Shown here in pieces: positions 1 through 5,264 of a stretch of DNA of 6,086 bases (position 1 is its first letter; every line of letters begins with the position of its first letter). The position numbers and the translations under genes are program-made. The DNA comes from Halanaerobiales bacterium. Lineage in GTDB: Bacteria > Bacillota > Halanaerobiia > Halanaerobiales > JADQBU01. Where the stretch lies: NCBI GenBank assembly GCA_016278435.1, contig JADQBU010000395.1, positions 1 to 6,086 of the forward strand, read 5' to 3'. The notes beneath the pieces are model-generated. The model did no database searches. It had not been told where the DNA came from and saw nothing but the letters and a program-made list of their open reading frames with translations.

Positions 1-434
1 AATAAATCTAGTTAAGATGTTTAAAAAGGCAGGATTTTCTCCCAGTATAAATAAATAATATGGATATGTGACAAAAAACTCATGTAGCTGTTATTCTGCC
101 GATTGCAAAAGCACTTTATCGCTTTGATTGTAACAATTATAAATTAAGTAATTCTTATAAAACACTAAAAAAGATGGTATTAGCTACAATAGAATGTTTT
201 AATGCCTTAAAGAAAACAGGAGTAAAAATCACGCCAGCAAAATTGAATTTTTATTTTTTACCTACTGTGATTTTAGCACCTATTTTTATGATGACTATGA
301 ATACACAAATAGCTGAGTATTCAATGGCAAAACATACAATGGCTGCAAAAGAAGAACTGGAAGTTTTAGAGGAGCAATTTAGAAGTTTGTTTATAAATTT
401 TGGTTGTGATATGAAACATTTTAATGAGTTGTAA
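1..434 (+). pseudogene. Ketopantoate reductase (ApbA/PanE)-family remnant, frameshifted and nonsense-mutated
   Basis: This is the C-terminal part of a 2-dehydropantoate 2-reductase-like NADPH oxidoreductase; the Rossmann half lies upstream of the window or is lost. Frame 2 reads LVKMFKKAGFSPSINK and stops at TAA 56-58. The homologous reading resumes one base later at 57 as NMDM, a TGA at 69-71, then QKTHVAVILPIAKALYRFD and on to TAA 432-434. The TGA sits where the family has Trp (pattern MWxK), so one extra base near 56 and a TGG-to-TGA change both break the gene. The C-terminal domain is otherwise good: a GVKITPAKLNFYFLP segment, an IAEYSMAKHTMAAKEEL helix and a last helix at LEEQFRSLF. An 86-residue reading frame from ATG 174 survives but has no ribosome binding site and is unlikely to be a gene. 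The family assignment is from remembered C-terminal patterns; this branch lacks the Asn expected after the catalytic Lys of true PanE, so its substrate may not have been ketopantoate. Confidence 0.75.
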
Positions 435-462
435 TGGGTTTTAAGGAGTTGAAATGAAGTTG

Positions 463-491
463 ATACTAAAAATAAAATTAGTATAAGTTTT
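463..491 (+). terminator. Weak A/T-rich hairpin after the broken reductase gene
   Basis: ATACTAA (463-469) and TTAGTAT (478-484) are perfect 7-base arms around an 8-base A/T loop, with a short T run at 488-491. The stem has one G/C pair, so it would be a weak terminator at best; it may be a chance inverted repeat in A/T-rich DNA. Confidence 0.25.
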
Positions 492-523
492 CCCACCAAA
501 ATAGTCTCTGCGCTATATCACTG

Positions 524-712
524 ATGATGATCCTAGATAAGACATTAACTCCCCAGGAAGCTATGAATATTATTCTGGAACATGCAGATATTATAGAGAT
601 AAATGGAAATAATGCAAGATTATTAAATGTCGATGAGGCTATTTTCCCAGGCTTGATATTAGGTTGTTGTGTATGTGCTTTTACAAAAGAATATATTGGT
701 CCAATATTTTAA
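524..712 (+). CDS. Doubtful 62-residue hypothetical ORF
   Basis: I do not recognise this ORF. It encodes 62 residues with a mildly acidic helical start (TPQEAMNIILEH), then ARLLNVDEAIFPGLILG and a Cys-rich stretch (GCCVCAF). No Shine-Dalgarno sequence precedes ATG 524 or 527; the frame is open upstream back to TAG 479-481 without a better start, so this could equally be the 3' end of a lost gene. The NARLLNVDEAIFPGLIL part faintly recalls the N-terminal beta strands of amidohydrolases (an xGx..PGLID pattern), but that is not enough for a call. Its end overlaps the candidate promoter of the SDR gene, which argues against a functional gene. Most likely it is a remnant or a spurious frame. Confidence 0.2.
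   Translation: MMILDKTLTPQEAMNIILEHADIIEINGNNARLLNVDEAIFPGLILGCCVCAFTKEYIGPIF
680..708 (+). promoter_or_regulatory. Candidate promoter for the SDR gene
   Basis: TTTACA at 680-685 (5 of 6 bases of the -35 consensus) lies 17 bases from AATATT at 703-708 (4 of 6 of the -10 consensus). It ends about 40 bases before the GTG start at 751, leaving room for a short leader. The -10 match is moderate. Confidence 0.35.
693..707. promoter_or_regulatory. 15-bp dyad overlapping the SDR promoter, possible operator
   Basis: ATATTGG and CCAATAT form perfect 7-base arms around a single central T. The dyad covers the end of the spacer and most of the candidate -10, the usual place for a repressor site. No regulator in the window is known to bind this sequence; the idea rests only on symmetry and position. 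Confidence 0.3.
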
Positions 713-732
713 TTTTGTACCACTCTTTTGTG

Positions 733-741
733 AAGGGAGGT
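733..741 (+). promoter_or_regulatory. Ribosome binding site that fixes the SDR start at GTG 751
   Basis: AAGGGAGGT pairs well with the 3' end of 16S rRNA and lies about 10 bases before GTG 751. This makes GTG the start rather than the in-frame ATG at 664, which has no such site and would add 29 residues unlike the family. Confidence 0.85.
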
Positions 742-750
742 AATCAAAAA

Positions 751-1560
751 GTGAAAAAATTAAACGGGAAAGTTATTGTTATAACAGGTTCAACCAGGGG
801 TATTGGAAAAGCTATTGCTGATGCCTGTGGCAAGGAAGGTGCCAAACTGGTAATTTGTTCTCGTAGTGAAGCAAAAGTTGAAGAAGCAGTTAAATTATTT
901 AGTGATCTGGGATATGATGTAACGGGGATTCCAGTTGATGTATCCAGAGTTGAAGATATAAAAAGATTGTTTAATCATTCAATAGATACATGGGGGATGA
1001 TAGATGTCTGGATAAATAATGCAGGTATTTCCAGCGGTTATAGACTTCTTGAAGATATACCCATTGAAGAAATTAATAAAATTATAGACATTAATTTAAC
1101 AGCGACCTTACAGGCCTGTAAAATAATTATCCCTTATTACAAAAAACAGGGTAAGGGGATTCTGATAAATATGAGTGGCCGGGGAGGAAATGGGGATCAT
1201 GCTCCCTACATGGTTCCTTATACTGCAACTAAAGCGGCAATAACTACAATGACAAAAAGTTTAGCAGACGAAAATGCTGATTTGCCTATTTCCATAAATT
1301 CTGTTGTCCCTGGTATGGTAAGAACAGATTTCTATAAAAATGTAAAAACAAGTCAGGAAGCGGAGGAAAGTCTAAAAAGTTTACCCTATATTTTAAACGC
1401 CTTTGGTGTTCCTTTAGATACGGTAGGCAATTTTTTTGTTGAATTAGCTTCCCAACAACCAGGAAAAGTAACAGGGGAAAATTATTCTTTATCAAGAGGA
1501 GTTAGACTAATTAGAGGTATTGTGCTAATTACCTGGTATAAGATAACAGGTAAAATATAA
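751..1560 (+). CDS. Short-chain dehydrogenase/reductase (SDR), NADP-type
   Basis: This is an intact classical SDR of 269 residues that would reduce or oxidise a carbonyl/hydroxyl group in the cytoplasm using NAD(P)H; the substrate cannot be read from the sequence. Motifs, numbered from GTG 751: the cofactor loop TGSTRGIG (12-19), an SR pair after strand beta-2 (37-38) that favours NADP, VDV (62-64), NNAG (89-92), Asn115, and the catalytic Ser142, Tyr157 and Lys161 (YTATK). PGMVRTDF (187-194) is the usual loop after beta-6. All four catalytic-tetrad residues are present. The C-terminal 30 residues, rich in Arg, Ile and Trp (SRGVRLIRGIVLITWYKI), are more basic and hydrophobic than in most SDRs and might contact membrane or a partner. 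It probably has its own promoter near 680-708. No terminator follows, so the ATP-grasp gene 117 bases downstream could be co-transcribed. Family is certain; specific activity is unknown. Confidence 0.93.
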   Translation: MKKLNGKVIVITGSTRGIGKAIADACGKEGAKLVICSRSEAKVEEAVKLFSDLGYDVTGIPVDVSRVEDIKRLFNHSIDTWGMIDVWINNAGISSGYRLLEDIPIEEINKIIDINLTATLQACKIIIPYYKKQGKGILINMSGRGGNGDHAPYMVPYTATKAAITTMTKSLADENADLPISINSVVPGMVRTDFYKNVKTSQEAEESLKSLPYILNAFGVPLDTVGNFFVELASQQPGKVTGENYSLSRGVRLIRGIVLITWYKITGKI

Positions 1561-1600
1561 AAAAATGCCATTAAGCCAGATATGCATAATTATAAAGTAT

Positions 1601-1681
1601 ATGAAGAGTAACCTTTGGGAAACACCTTCTGTTACGATGTTTGCAGGAGTTACTGATGAAATAAACAGGAAGAAAGGATGA
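1601..1681 (+). CDS. Possible 26-residue leader-like peptide overlapping the ATP-grasp gene
   Basis: ATG 1601 to TGA 1679-1681 encodes MKSNLWETPSVTMFAGVTDE and six more residues, ending RKKG. Its stop overlaps the next gene's start as ATGA (1678-1681), the usual geometry for translational coupling. An in-frame ATG at 1565 would give 38 residues. The peptide resembles leaders of some ribosomal peptides, where an aromatic residue, Pro and a short hydrophobic run are followed by G...T, but there is no obvious core region with Cys or repeated acceptors. Against it being a gene: no clear Shine-Dalgarno lies before 1601 or 1565, and it is very short. It could also be a regulatory upstream ORF, the 3' end of a lost gene, or a chance frame. 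Confidence 0.25.
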   Translation: MKSNLWETPSVTMFAGVTDEINRKKG

Positions 1682-2859
1682 TGTTATTGTTAATATTAGA
1701 TAAACCTTATGTTTCTAAATTTTTAGAGAAAACAATTTTAGAAATGAATCTGCCTATTTTAAAAACTGAGCTTATAGAAGAATTTAATTTGGATAAAAAT
1801 ATTATTTTTTTAAATAGTAATGAATTTATAAATAAAGTTAAGAAAGAACAAGAAGTGTTAATTTATACTAATTCAGAAAATCCAATTAATTGGATCGTTA
1901 ATAATTTGTCTTTTACTGATTTACCTAAAAAAATCAATCTCTTTAAGGATAAGCTTAAATTTAGAAGATTGTTAAGAAATATTTACCCTAATTTTTTTTA
2001 TAGAGAAGTAAGGTTTGATGAACTAGAAGAAATAGATATAAAAGAGATTAAAACTCCTTTTATTATTAAACCAGCAATTGGATTTTTTAGTATAGGAGTT
2101 TATAAAGTGAATAATGCTTTAGAGTGGAAAAATGTAGTAAAAAAATTGAAAGCAGAAAAGAATAAGATGTCAAGTAATTATCCTATTGAGGTAATAAACA
2201 CTAATAAATTTATTATAGAAGAAAATATTGAAGGAGAAGAGTTTGCTATTGATATTTATTATGATAAAAAAGGTAAACCAGTAATTTTAAATATTTTAAA
2301 ACACATTTTTTCTTCATCTGAAGATGTAAGTGATCGAATTTATATAACTTCAAAGCAAATAATAGAAAAGTATCATGATCTGTTTTTAAATTTTTTATTT
2401 GAAATGGGTGATTTAGTTAATTTAAAAGGATTTCCAATGCATATAGAGTTTAGAGTTAATAAAGATGAAAATATTATTCCTATCGAAGTAAATCCAATGA
2501 GATTTGCGGGTTGGTGCACAACTGATATAGCTAATTATGCATATGGAATTAATGTATATGAATATTTTTTTAAACAGAAAGAACCACAGTGGGAAGAGAT
2601 ACTTGAAAATAAAAAAGACAAAATATATAGTATTGTTGTTGCGGATTTACCCAAAGATATAAAATTAAAAGATATAAAAGAAATAGATTATGACAAATTT
2701 AAATCATACTTTGAAAATCCTTTAGAGATGAGAAAAATAGATTATGCGAAATATGGAGTTTTTGCTTTTTTATTTGCTGAAACTAGTTCTAATAATTGGA
2801 AAGAATTAGATGGGATATTAAACTTGGATTTGAAACAATATTTAAAGCTAAAAAATTAA
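1678..2859 (+). CDS. ATP-grasp domain protein (carboxylate-amine/thiol ligase fold)
   Basis: A 393-residue cytoplasmic protein with the ATP-grasp fold, whose members activate a carboxylate as an acyl phosphate and join it to an amine, thiol or similar group. Visible parts: a pre-ATP-grasp region (about 1-90); FIIKPAIGFFSIGVYKV (128-144) with the ATP-binding Lys131 and glycine-rich loop; FIIEENIEGEEFAIDIYYD (178-196), the hinge and adenine-contact strand; MHIEFRV (254-260); and IPIEVNPMRFAG (267-278) with Glu257, Glu270 and Asn272 as likely Mg2+ ligands and Arg275. A C-terminal region of about 90 residues (300-393) is family-specific. The start is ATG 1678 or the adjacent ATG 1681; AGGA at 1667-1670 suits both. 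No substrate can be assigned: relatives span carbamoyl-phosphate-synthetase-like enzymes, peptide ligases and uncharacterised proteins. It is visibly more A/T-rich than its neighbours (for example 14 G+C of 60 in 1741-1800 against 24 of 60 in 4861-4920), suggesting separate acquisition. Fold certain, role unknown. Confidence 0.88.
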   Translation: MMLLLILDKPYVSKFLEKTILEMNLPILKTELIEEFNLDKNIIFLNSNEFINKVKKEQEVLIYTNSENPINWIVNNLSFTDLPKKINLFKDKLKFRRLLRNIYPNFFYREVRFDELEEIDIKEIKTPFIIKPAIGFFSIGVYKVNNALEWKNVVKKLKAEKNKMSSNYPIEVINTNKFIIEENIEGEEFAIDIYYDKKGKPVILNILKHIFSSSEDVSDRIYITSKQIIEKYHDLFLNFLFEMGDLVNLKGFPMHIEFRVNKDENIIPIEVNPMRFAGWCTTDIANYAYGINVYEYFFKQKEPQWEEILENKKDKIYSIVVADLPKDIKLKDIKEIDYDKFKSYFENPLEMRKIDYAKYGVFAFLFAETSSNNWKELDGILNLDLKQYLKLKN

Positions 2860-2937
2860 AATCATTATGTAACAATTTTACCTTAATATTAATAGACAAA
2901 TTAATTAGCTCAGACAAAATAATGGAGGTTATTAAAA

Positions 2938-3174
2938 ATGATGAAATTTTCAAGGGAGGAACGGAATAAATTAATTGAGGAGATTCAGTTCTTCTTTCAA
3001 GAAGAACGAGGTGAAGAGATCGGAATAATAGCCGCTGGTAAGGTTCTGGATTTTTTTAAAGATAATCTCGGTAATACATTTTATAATAAAGCTCTGGATG
3101 ATGCAAAAATCTGGTTTACCAGGAGAATTGAAGATATTGAAATAGATTATGATTTGATGTATAAATATAAATAG
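2938..3174 (+). CDS. DUF2164 family protein
   Basis: A small soluble protein of 78 residues with no signal peptide or membrane segment and no known biochemical function. The family pattern is clear: a charged N-terminal helix (FSREERNKLIEEIQFFFQEE, about 4-23), GEEIG..AAGKVLDFF (25-40), then GNTFYNKALDDAKIWFTRRIEDI (45-67). The length is normal for DUF2164. GGAGG at 2924-2928 lies 9 bases before ATG 2938, and the next codon is also ATG (2941); the first is better spaced. It stands alone after a 78-base gap from the ATP-grasp gene. A remnant of a membrane-protein gene begins within about 30 bases of its stop, so it may once have headed an operon. Family call from recalled sequence pattern; function unknown. 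Confidence 0.82.
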   Translation: MMKFSREERNKLIEEIQFFFQEERGEEIGIIAAGKVLDFFKDNLGNTFYNKALDDAKIWFTRRIEDIEIDYDLMYKYK

Positions 3175-3182
3175 CTTCATAA

Positions 3183-3353
3183 AAAATCTGGGGATTCATA
3201 TTGATGTTAATTATTCTTGTTGCATTTGTTACCCAGTTTTTTACTCTTTGGTTTGGAAAAATTTATTTACCCGGCTTTTCAGAACATGTTCTGGGGAGAA
3301 TCCCTTTAGTAGATACTTCTCATATTTTATCTAAACAGTTTGATATAGTCTAG
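3183..3353 (+). pseudogene. DUF502-like membrane protein fragment
   Basis: ATG 3204 to TAG 3351-3353 encodes 49 residues: a transmembrane segment (LIILVAFVTQFFTLWFG, about 2-18) followed by LPGFSEHVLGRIPLVDTSHI. In DUF502 proteins (about 200 residues, two membrane helices) a membrane segment is followed by a loop with a conserved R-I-P-L-V motif and then a helix ending in K-Q; here RIPLV and SKQF are visible. The frame is open back to 3183 (after TAA 3180-3182), so the first helix and N-terminus are gone, as is everything after the KQ helix. No Shine-Dalgarno precedes ATG 3204. After the stop the same frame stays open to about 3413 (SLLRMLYYAGYNTKLSEW), which may come from another gene. I read this as an internal scrap; a free-standing small membrane protein is less likely. 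Confidence 0.45.
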
Positions 3354-3360
3354 TCTTTAC

Positions 3361-3389
3361 TTCGTATGTTGTACTATGCTGGTTATAAT
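3361..3389 (+). promoter_or_regulatory. Possible promoter of the Nudix gene remnant
   Basis: A perfect TATAAT lies at 3384-3389. The best-spaced -35 (TTCGTA, 3361-3366, 17-base spacer) matches only 3 of 6. It is 74 bases before ATG 3463. Judged on the -10 box only. Confidence 0.25.
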
Positions 3390-3462
3390 ACTAAATTAAG
3401 TGAGTGGACTTATTAAAAATGAAACCATAATTGAATATTACTAACTGTAAGGTGTTGATGTT

Positions 3463-3657
3463 ATGATTTTAATTGATTCGATAAAAAATTATATTCCTTT
3501 TAATGAGCAGGAAAAAAATGATAAAGAAGTAATAATAACTATTAAATCAGATGAGAATAGTGCTGTCAAATGGATACCGGTCAATATGGTTAATCAATTT
3601 TCTACCGAAACACATATGAAAATAATATATGCCAAGATTATTTCTAAAATTAAATAA
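3463..3657 (+). pseudogene. Nudix hydrolase with the catalytic core deleted in frame
   Basis: The 64 residues are both ends of a clostridial Nudix hydrolase of roughly 200 residues with the middle missing. Residues 4-24 (IDSIKNYIPFNEQEKNDKEVI) match the family's N-terminal helix. Residues 28-64 (KSDENSAVKWIPVNMVNQF, then a HMKIIYAKIISKIK tail) match its C-terminal part, where DENS-V-W-IP precedes the last two helices. The seam falls at about residues 23-28 (3529-3546). Everything between, including the GX5EX7REUXEEXGU Nudix box that binds the metal and hydrolyses the nucleoside-diphosphate-linked substrate, is absent, so it cannot be an active hydrolase. The deletion keeps the frame. TAAGGTG at 3448-3454 is a good ribosome binding site for ATG 3463, and a strong terminator follows at 3738, so the scrap is probably still transcribed and translated. 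The call rests on recalled homologues of both ends. Confidence 0.72.
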
Positions 3658-3737
3658 TCACTACTTTTATTGGCACAATAATTTTCAGGATTGTTAAACA
3701 TATATCATTAAATATATTTAAGAATTCACCTTACACG

Positions 3738-3762
3738 GGATAGCTCAGGCTATCCTTTTTTT
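3738..3762 (+). terminator. Rho-independent terminator after the Nudix remnant
   Basis: GGATAGC (3738-3744), loop TCAG, GCTATCC (3749-3755) and seven T residues (3756-3762) make a textbook intrinsic terminator. It ends the transcript from the Nudix region and separates it from the PadR remnant. Confidence 0.9.
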
Positions 3763-3808
3763 ATGGGTAAATATTTTTAATAAAAAGTAATAATTTAAGT
3801 ATATTACC

Positions 3809-3837
3809 ATGACAGATAAAGTAATTAATGTTATATT
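3809..3837 (+). promoter_or_regulatory. Promoter of the PadR remnant
   Basis: ATGACA (3809-3814, 5 of 6) and TATATT (3832-3837, 5 of 6) are 17 bases apart. Transcription would begin near 3844, right at the GAGGTGA ribosome binding site, giving an unusually short leader. A second, weaker pair, TTAATA (3777-3782) and TATATT (3800-3805), also 17 apart, would leave a more normal leader. Confidence 0.5.
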
Positions 3838-3855
3838 GTATTTGAGGTGAGGTAT

Positions 3856-4116
3856 TTGACTGGAAATATTTCTTCGGATTTAATTAGAGGACATACAGAT
3901 ACAATAATTTTAGGTTTATTATTAGAAGGGGACAGTTATGGTTATGAAGCCTTTAATAAAACTGTTCAATCTATTGGTAATATATCTGAAATTATTGGTG
4001 TAGAAAATATTAAGACAGAAGAAAATCAACTACATGACTTTTCAAAAAAGTGCCTGGAAGGTTCTTTCAGTAATGTTGACCTGGAAAATTTAACTGTAAT
4101 AAAAATAATTATGTAA
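3856..4116 (+). pseudogene. PadR-family regulator cut after the first helices, fused to an unrelated tail
   Basis: From TTG 3856 the protein begins TGNISSDLIRGHTDTIIL, then LLLEGDSYGYE, the N-terminal signature of PadR winged-helix repressors (IRGHTDTIIL..LLEGD.YGYEI). Identity stops at Glu31 (about 3948); the recognition helix, the ELKEATLYS segment, the wing and the C-terminal dimer helix are missing. The remaining 55 residues (AFNKTVQSIGNISEIIGVEN and on to IKIIM) are unrelated to PadR. The stretch IIGVENIKTEENQLHDFSK faintly resembles the N-terminus of FAD-linked oxidases (IVG-ENV-TDE pattern), which I cannot confirm. GTG 3847 also opens the frame, but GAGGTGA (3844-3850) acts as the ribosome binding site for TTG 3856, which also gives the usual PadR N-terminus. 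It lies downstream of a good promoter, so the fused peptide may be made, but it should not bind DNA. Confidence 0.7.
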
Positions 4117-4130
4117 TGACAACTATAGAG

Positions 4131-4269
4131 ATGAGATATGATTGTTTCCTGACAATCAGGATATTAGGTAGTACTGGCCACTGGTATGCATATGCGCTGA
4201 CCGACTTTGAGATATTTGGGATTGATTCCTGGATTTGCTTTTAAAATACTTGAAATACTGACATTATAA
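4131..4269 (+). other. Gene-poor stretch with a possible coding remnant
   Basis: Between the PadR fusion and the MerR promoter (4117-4296) there is no convincing gene. A 37-residue frame runs from ATG 4131 to TAA 4242-4244 without a ribosome binding site. Another frame reads GVVLATGMHMR, then TGA at 4198-4200, then PTLRYLGLIPGFAFKILEIL to TAA 4267-4269. That second reading looks protein-like (an LGLIPGFAFK helix) and could be the C-terminus of a lost enzyme with a nonsense mutation, but I cannot name the family. GATTGT (4140-4145) and ACAATC (4152-4157) form a small 6-base hairpin with no T run. Confidence 0.25.
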
Positions 4270-4296
4270 GTTTGAGAAAAAAATTTAAAATACCCC

Positions 4297-4327
4297 TTGA
4301 CCTTGACGTAACGTAAAGGTATATAGT
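4297..4327 (+). promoter_or_regulatory. MerR-type promoter with operator in a 19-bp spacer
   Basis: TTGACC (-35, 4297-4302) and TATAGT (-10, 4322-4327) are separated by 19 bases, longer than the optimal 17 and characteristic of MerR-controlled promoters. The spacer is filled by a 21-bp dyad at 4300-4320: outer arms ACCTT and AAGGT, inner ACGT-A-ACGT core, with mismatched pairs only at 4305/4315 and the centre 4310. MerR-family activators bind such a site and twist the DNA to realign the boxes. The site lies directly upstream of the MerR gene, so autoregulation is expected. Confidence 0.88.
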
Positions 4328-4351
4328 TATCTTACAGGAGGTGAGAACAGT

Positions 4352-5116
4352 ATGGAATATACAGTTCAGGAATTAGCTCAATTAGCAGGTGTCACTGCAC
4401 GGACAGTAAGATATTATGATGAAATTGATATCCTTAAGCCGGCGAGGATCAACTCATCAGGATATCGAATCTATGGCCCAGAAGAAGTTGATAGATTACA
4501 GCAGATACTATTTTACAGAGAACTTGATATTGGTCTGGATAGTATCAGAAAGATTATTAACTCACCTTCATTTGATGAAGTAAAAGCACTAAAGAAACAT
4601 CGTGAGAAACTTCTTGAGAAGAAAGAGCAATTAGAATTATTAATTGTGAATCTTGACAGGACAATTACGTCAAAAGAAAGGGGTATTATTATGTGTGATC
4701 AGGAAAAATTTGAGGGATTTAAAAAGAGATTAGTTGAAGATAATGAAAGAAAATATGGTGAGGAAATCCGGGAAAAGTACGGAGATGAGGATGTAGAAAG
4801 ATCAAATAAGAAGATAAAGAATATGACACAGGAAGAGTATGAGGAAGTTACTAAACTTGAAAAAGATTATAAGGAAACACTTCGGGCAGCATTTAAGAAT
4901 GGTGACCCTGCAGGAAAACTAGCCCAGAAAACGGTAGACCTGCATCGTCAATGGTTAAGTTTTTATTGGGATAGATACAGTAAAGAAGCACATGCTGGAC
5001 TTGCTCAAATGTATGTAGATGATGACAGATTCAGATCAAATTATGATAAGGAACAGCCGGGAACAGCAGAGTTCCTGAGAGATGCCATTCTTATTTATAC
5101 CGGAATGAAAGAATAA
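4352..5116 (+). CDS. MerR-family, TipA/Mta-type drug-responsive transcription activator
   Basis: A complete 254-residue regulator, the normal size for TipAL/Mta. Residues 1-70 are the winged helix-turn-helix: TVQELAQLAGVTARTVRYYDE (4-24), DILKPARINSSGYRIYGPEE (26-45), then YRELDIGLDSIRKII (55-69). A charged coiled-coil dimer helix follows (about 75-110). Residues 115-250 match the TipAS antibiotic-recognition domain: HRQWLSFYW (198-206), HAGLAQMYVDDDRF (214-227) and PGTAEFLRDAILIY (236-249). In known members this all-helical domain captures thiopeptides or other hydrophobic drugs and the protein activates its own and efflux genes; the ligand here is unknown. AGGAGGTGA at 4336-4344 is an excellent ribosome binding site for ATG 4352. 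The promoter at 4297-4327 contains the operator, so autoactivation is very likely. No efflux gene is adjacent on the downstream side; instead there is a terminator and gene remnants. Possible symbols (mta, tipA) are not assigned because orthology cannot be shown. Confidence 0.92.
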   Translation: MEYTVQELAQLAGVTARTVRYYDEIDILKPARINSSGYRIYGPEEVDRLQQILFYRELDIGLDSIRKIINSPSFDEVKALKKHREKLLEKKEQLELLIVNLDRTITSKERGIIMCDQEKFEGFKKRLVEDNERKYGEEIREKYGDEDVERSNKKIKNMTQEEYEEVTKLEKDYKETLRAAFKNGDPAGKLAQKTVDLHRQWLSFYWDRYSKEAHAGLAQMYVDDDRFRSNYDKEQPGTAEFLRDAILIYTGMKE

Positions 5117-5137
5117 AATAGGTTATAATAATATCAG

Positions 5138-5168
5138 TAAGAAGTGACCGGATTTCGGTCGCTTCTTA
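5138..5168 (+). terminator. Strong hairpin after the TipA-type regulator
   Basis: TAAGAAGTGACCG (5138-5150) and CGGTCGCTTCTTA (5156-5168) pair over 13 bases with one G-T wobble around the 5-base loop GATTT. The T run after it is short (TTT at 5169-5171), but the stem is very stable and the position, 22 bases past the stop codon, fits an intrinsic terminator. Confidence 0.75.
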
Positions 5169-5207
5169 TTTAGAAATGAATATTCAATCTAATCAATAAA
5201 CCTTTAT

Positions 5208-5238
5208 CCCTTACCCAAAGTAAGGGTTTATTATATTT
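5208..5238 (+). terminator. Second hairpin, possible terminator or bidirectional element
   Basis: CCCTTAC (5208-5214), loop CCAAA and GTAAGGG (5220-5226) form a 7-base stem followed by TTTATTATATTTT. AATAAA at 5195-5200 could extend pairing to TTTATT at 5227-5232 with a bulge. It may back up the terminator 40 bases upstream. Confidence 0.5.
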
Positions 5239-5264
5239 TATGGGAGATACAGTAAATACTTTAT

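Noticed and set aside
69..71. TGA recoded as Trp or selenocysteine in the reductase
   Set aside because: A separate frameshift lies 13 bases upstream and no SECIS-like hairpin is evident; ordinary nonsense mutation is simpler.
251..499. 82-residue minus-strand frame
   Set aside because: Antisense to the well-supported reductase remnant, no ribosome binding site, composition typical of an antisense shadow.
664..750. 29-residue N-terminal extension of the SDR from ATG 664
   Set aside because: SDRs begin just before the TGxxxGIG strand; the AAGGGAGGT site places the start at GTG 751, and the extension covers the candidate promoter.
1286..1495. 69-residue minus-strand frame inside the SDR
   Set aside because: Lies wholly within an intact SDR coding region with clear motifs; no family resemblance.
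1607..1635. GTAAC...GTTAC inverted repeat before the ATP-grasp gene
   Set aside because: Only 5-base arms with an 18-base loop; expected by chance in A/T-rich DNA.
2893..2921. TAGACA plus downstream A/T box as a DUF2164 promoter
   Set aside because: The -10 match is poor (2 of 6) and the start site would fall within the ribosome binding site.
2971..3180. 69-residue minus-strand frame opposite DUF2164
   Set aside because: Antisense to a recognisable DUF2164 gene with a good ribosome binding site.
5138..5238. Two adjacent hairpins as a CRISPR, riboswitch or attachment site
   Set aside because: The two stems are unrelated in sequence, there are no repeated units, and the position after a stop codon fits terminators.
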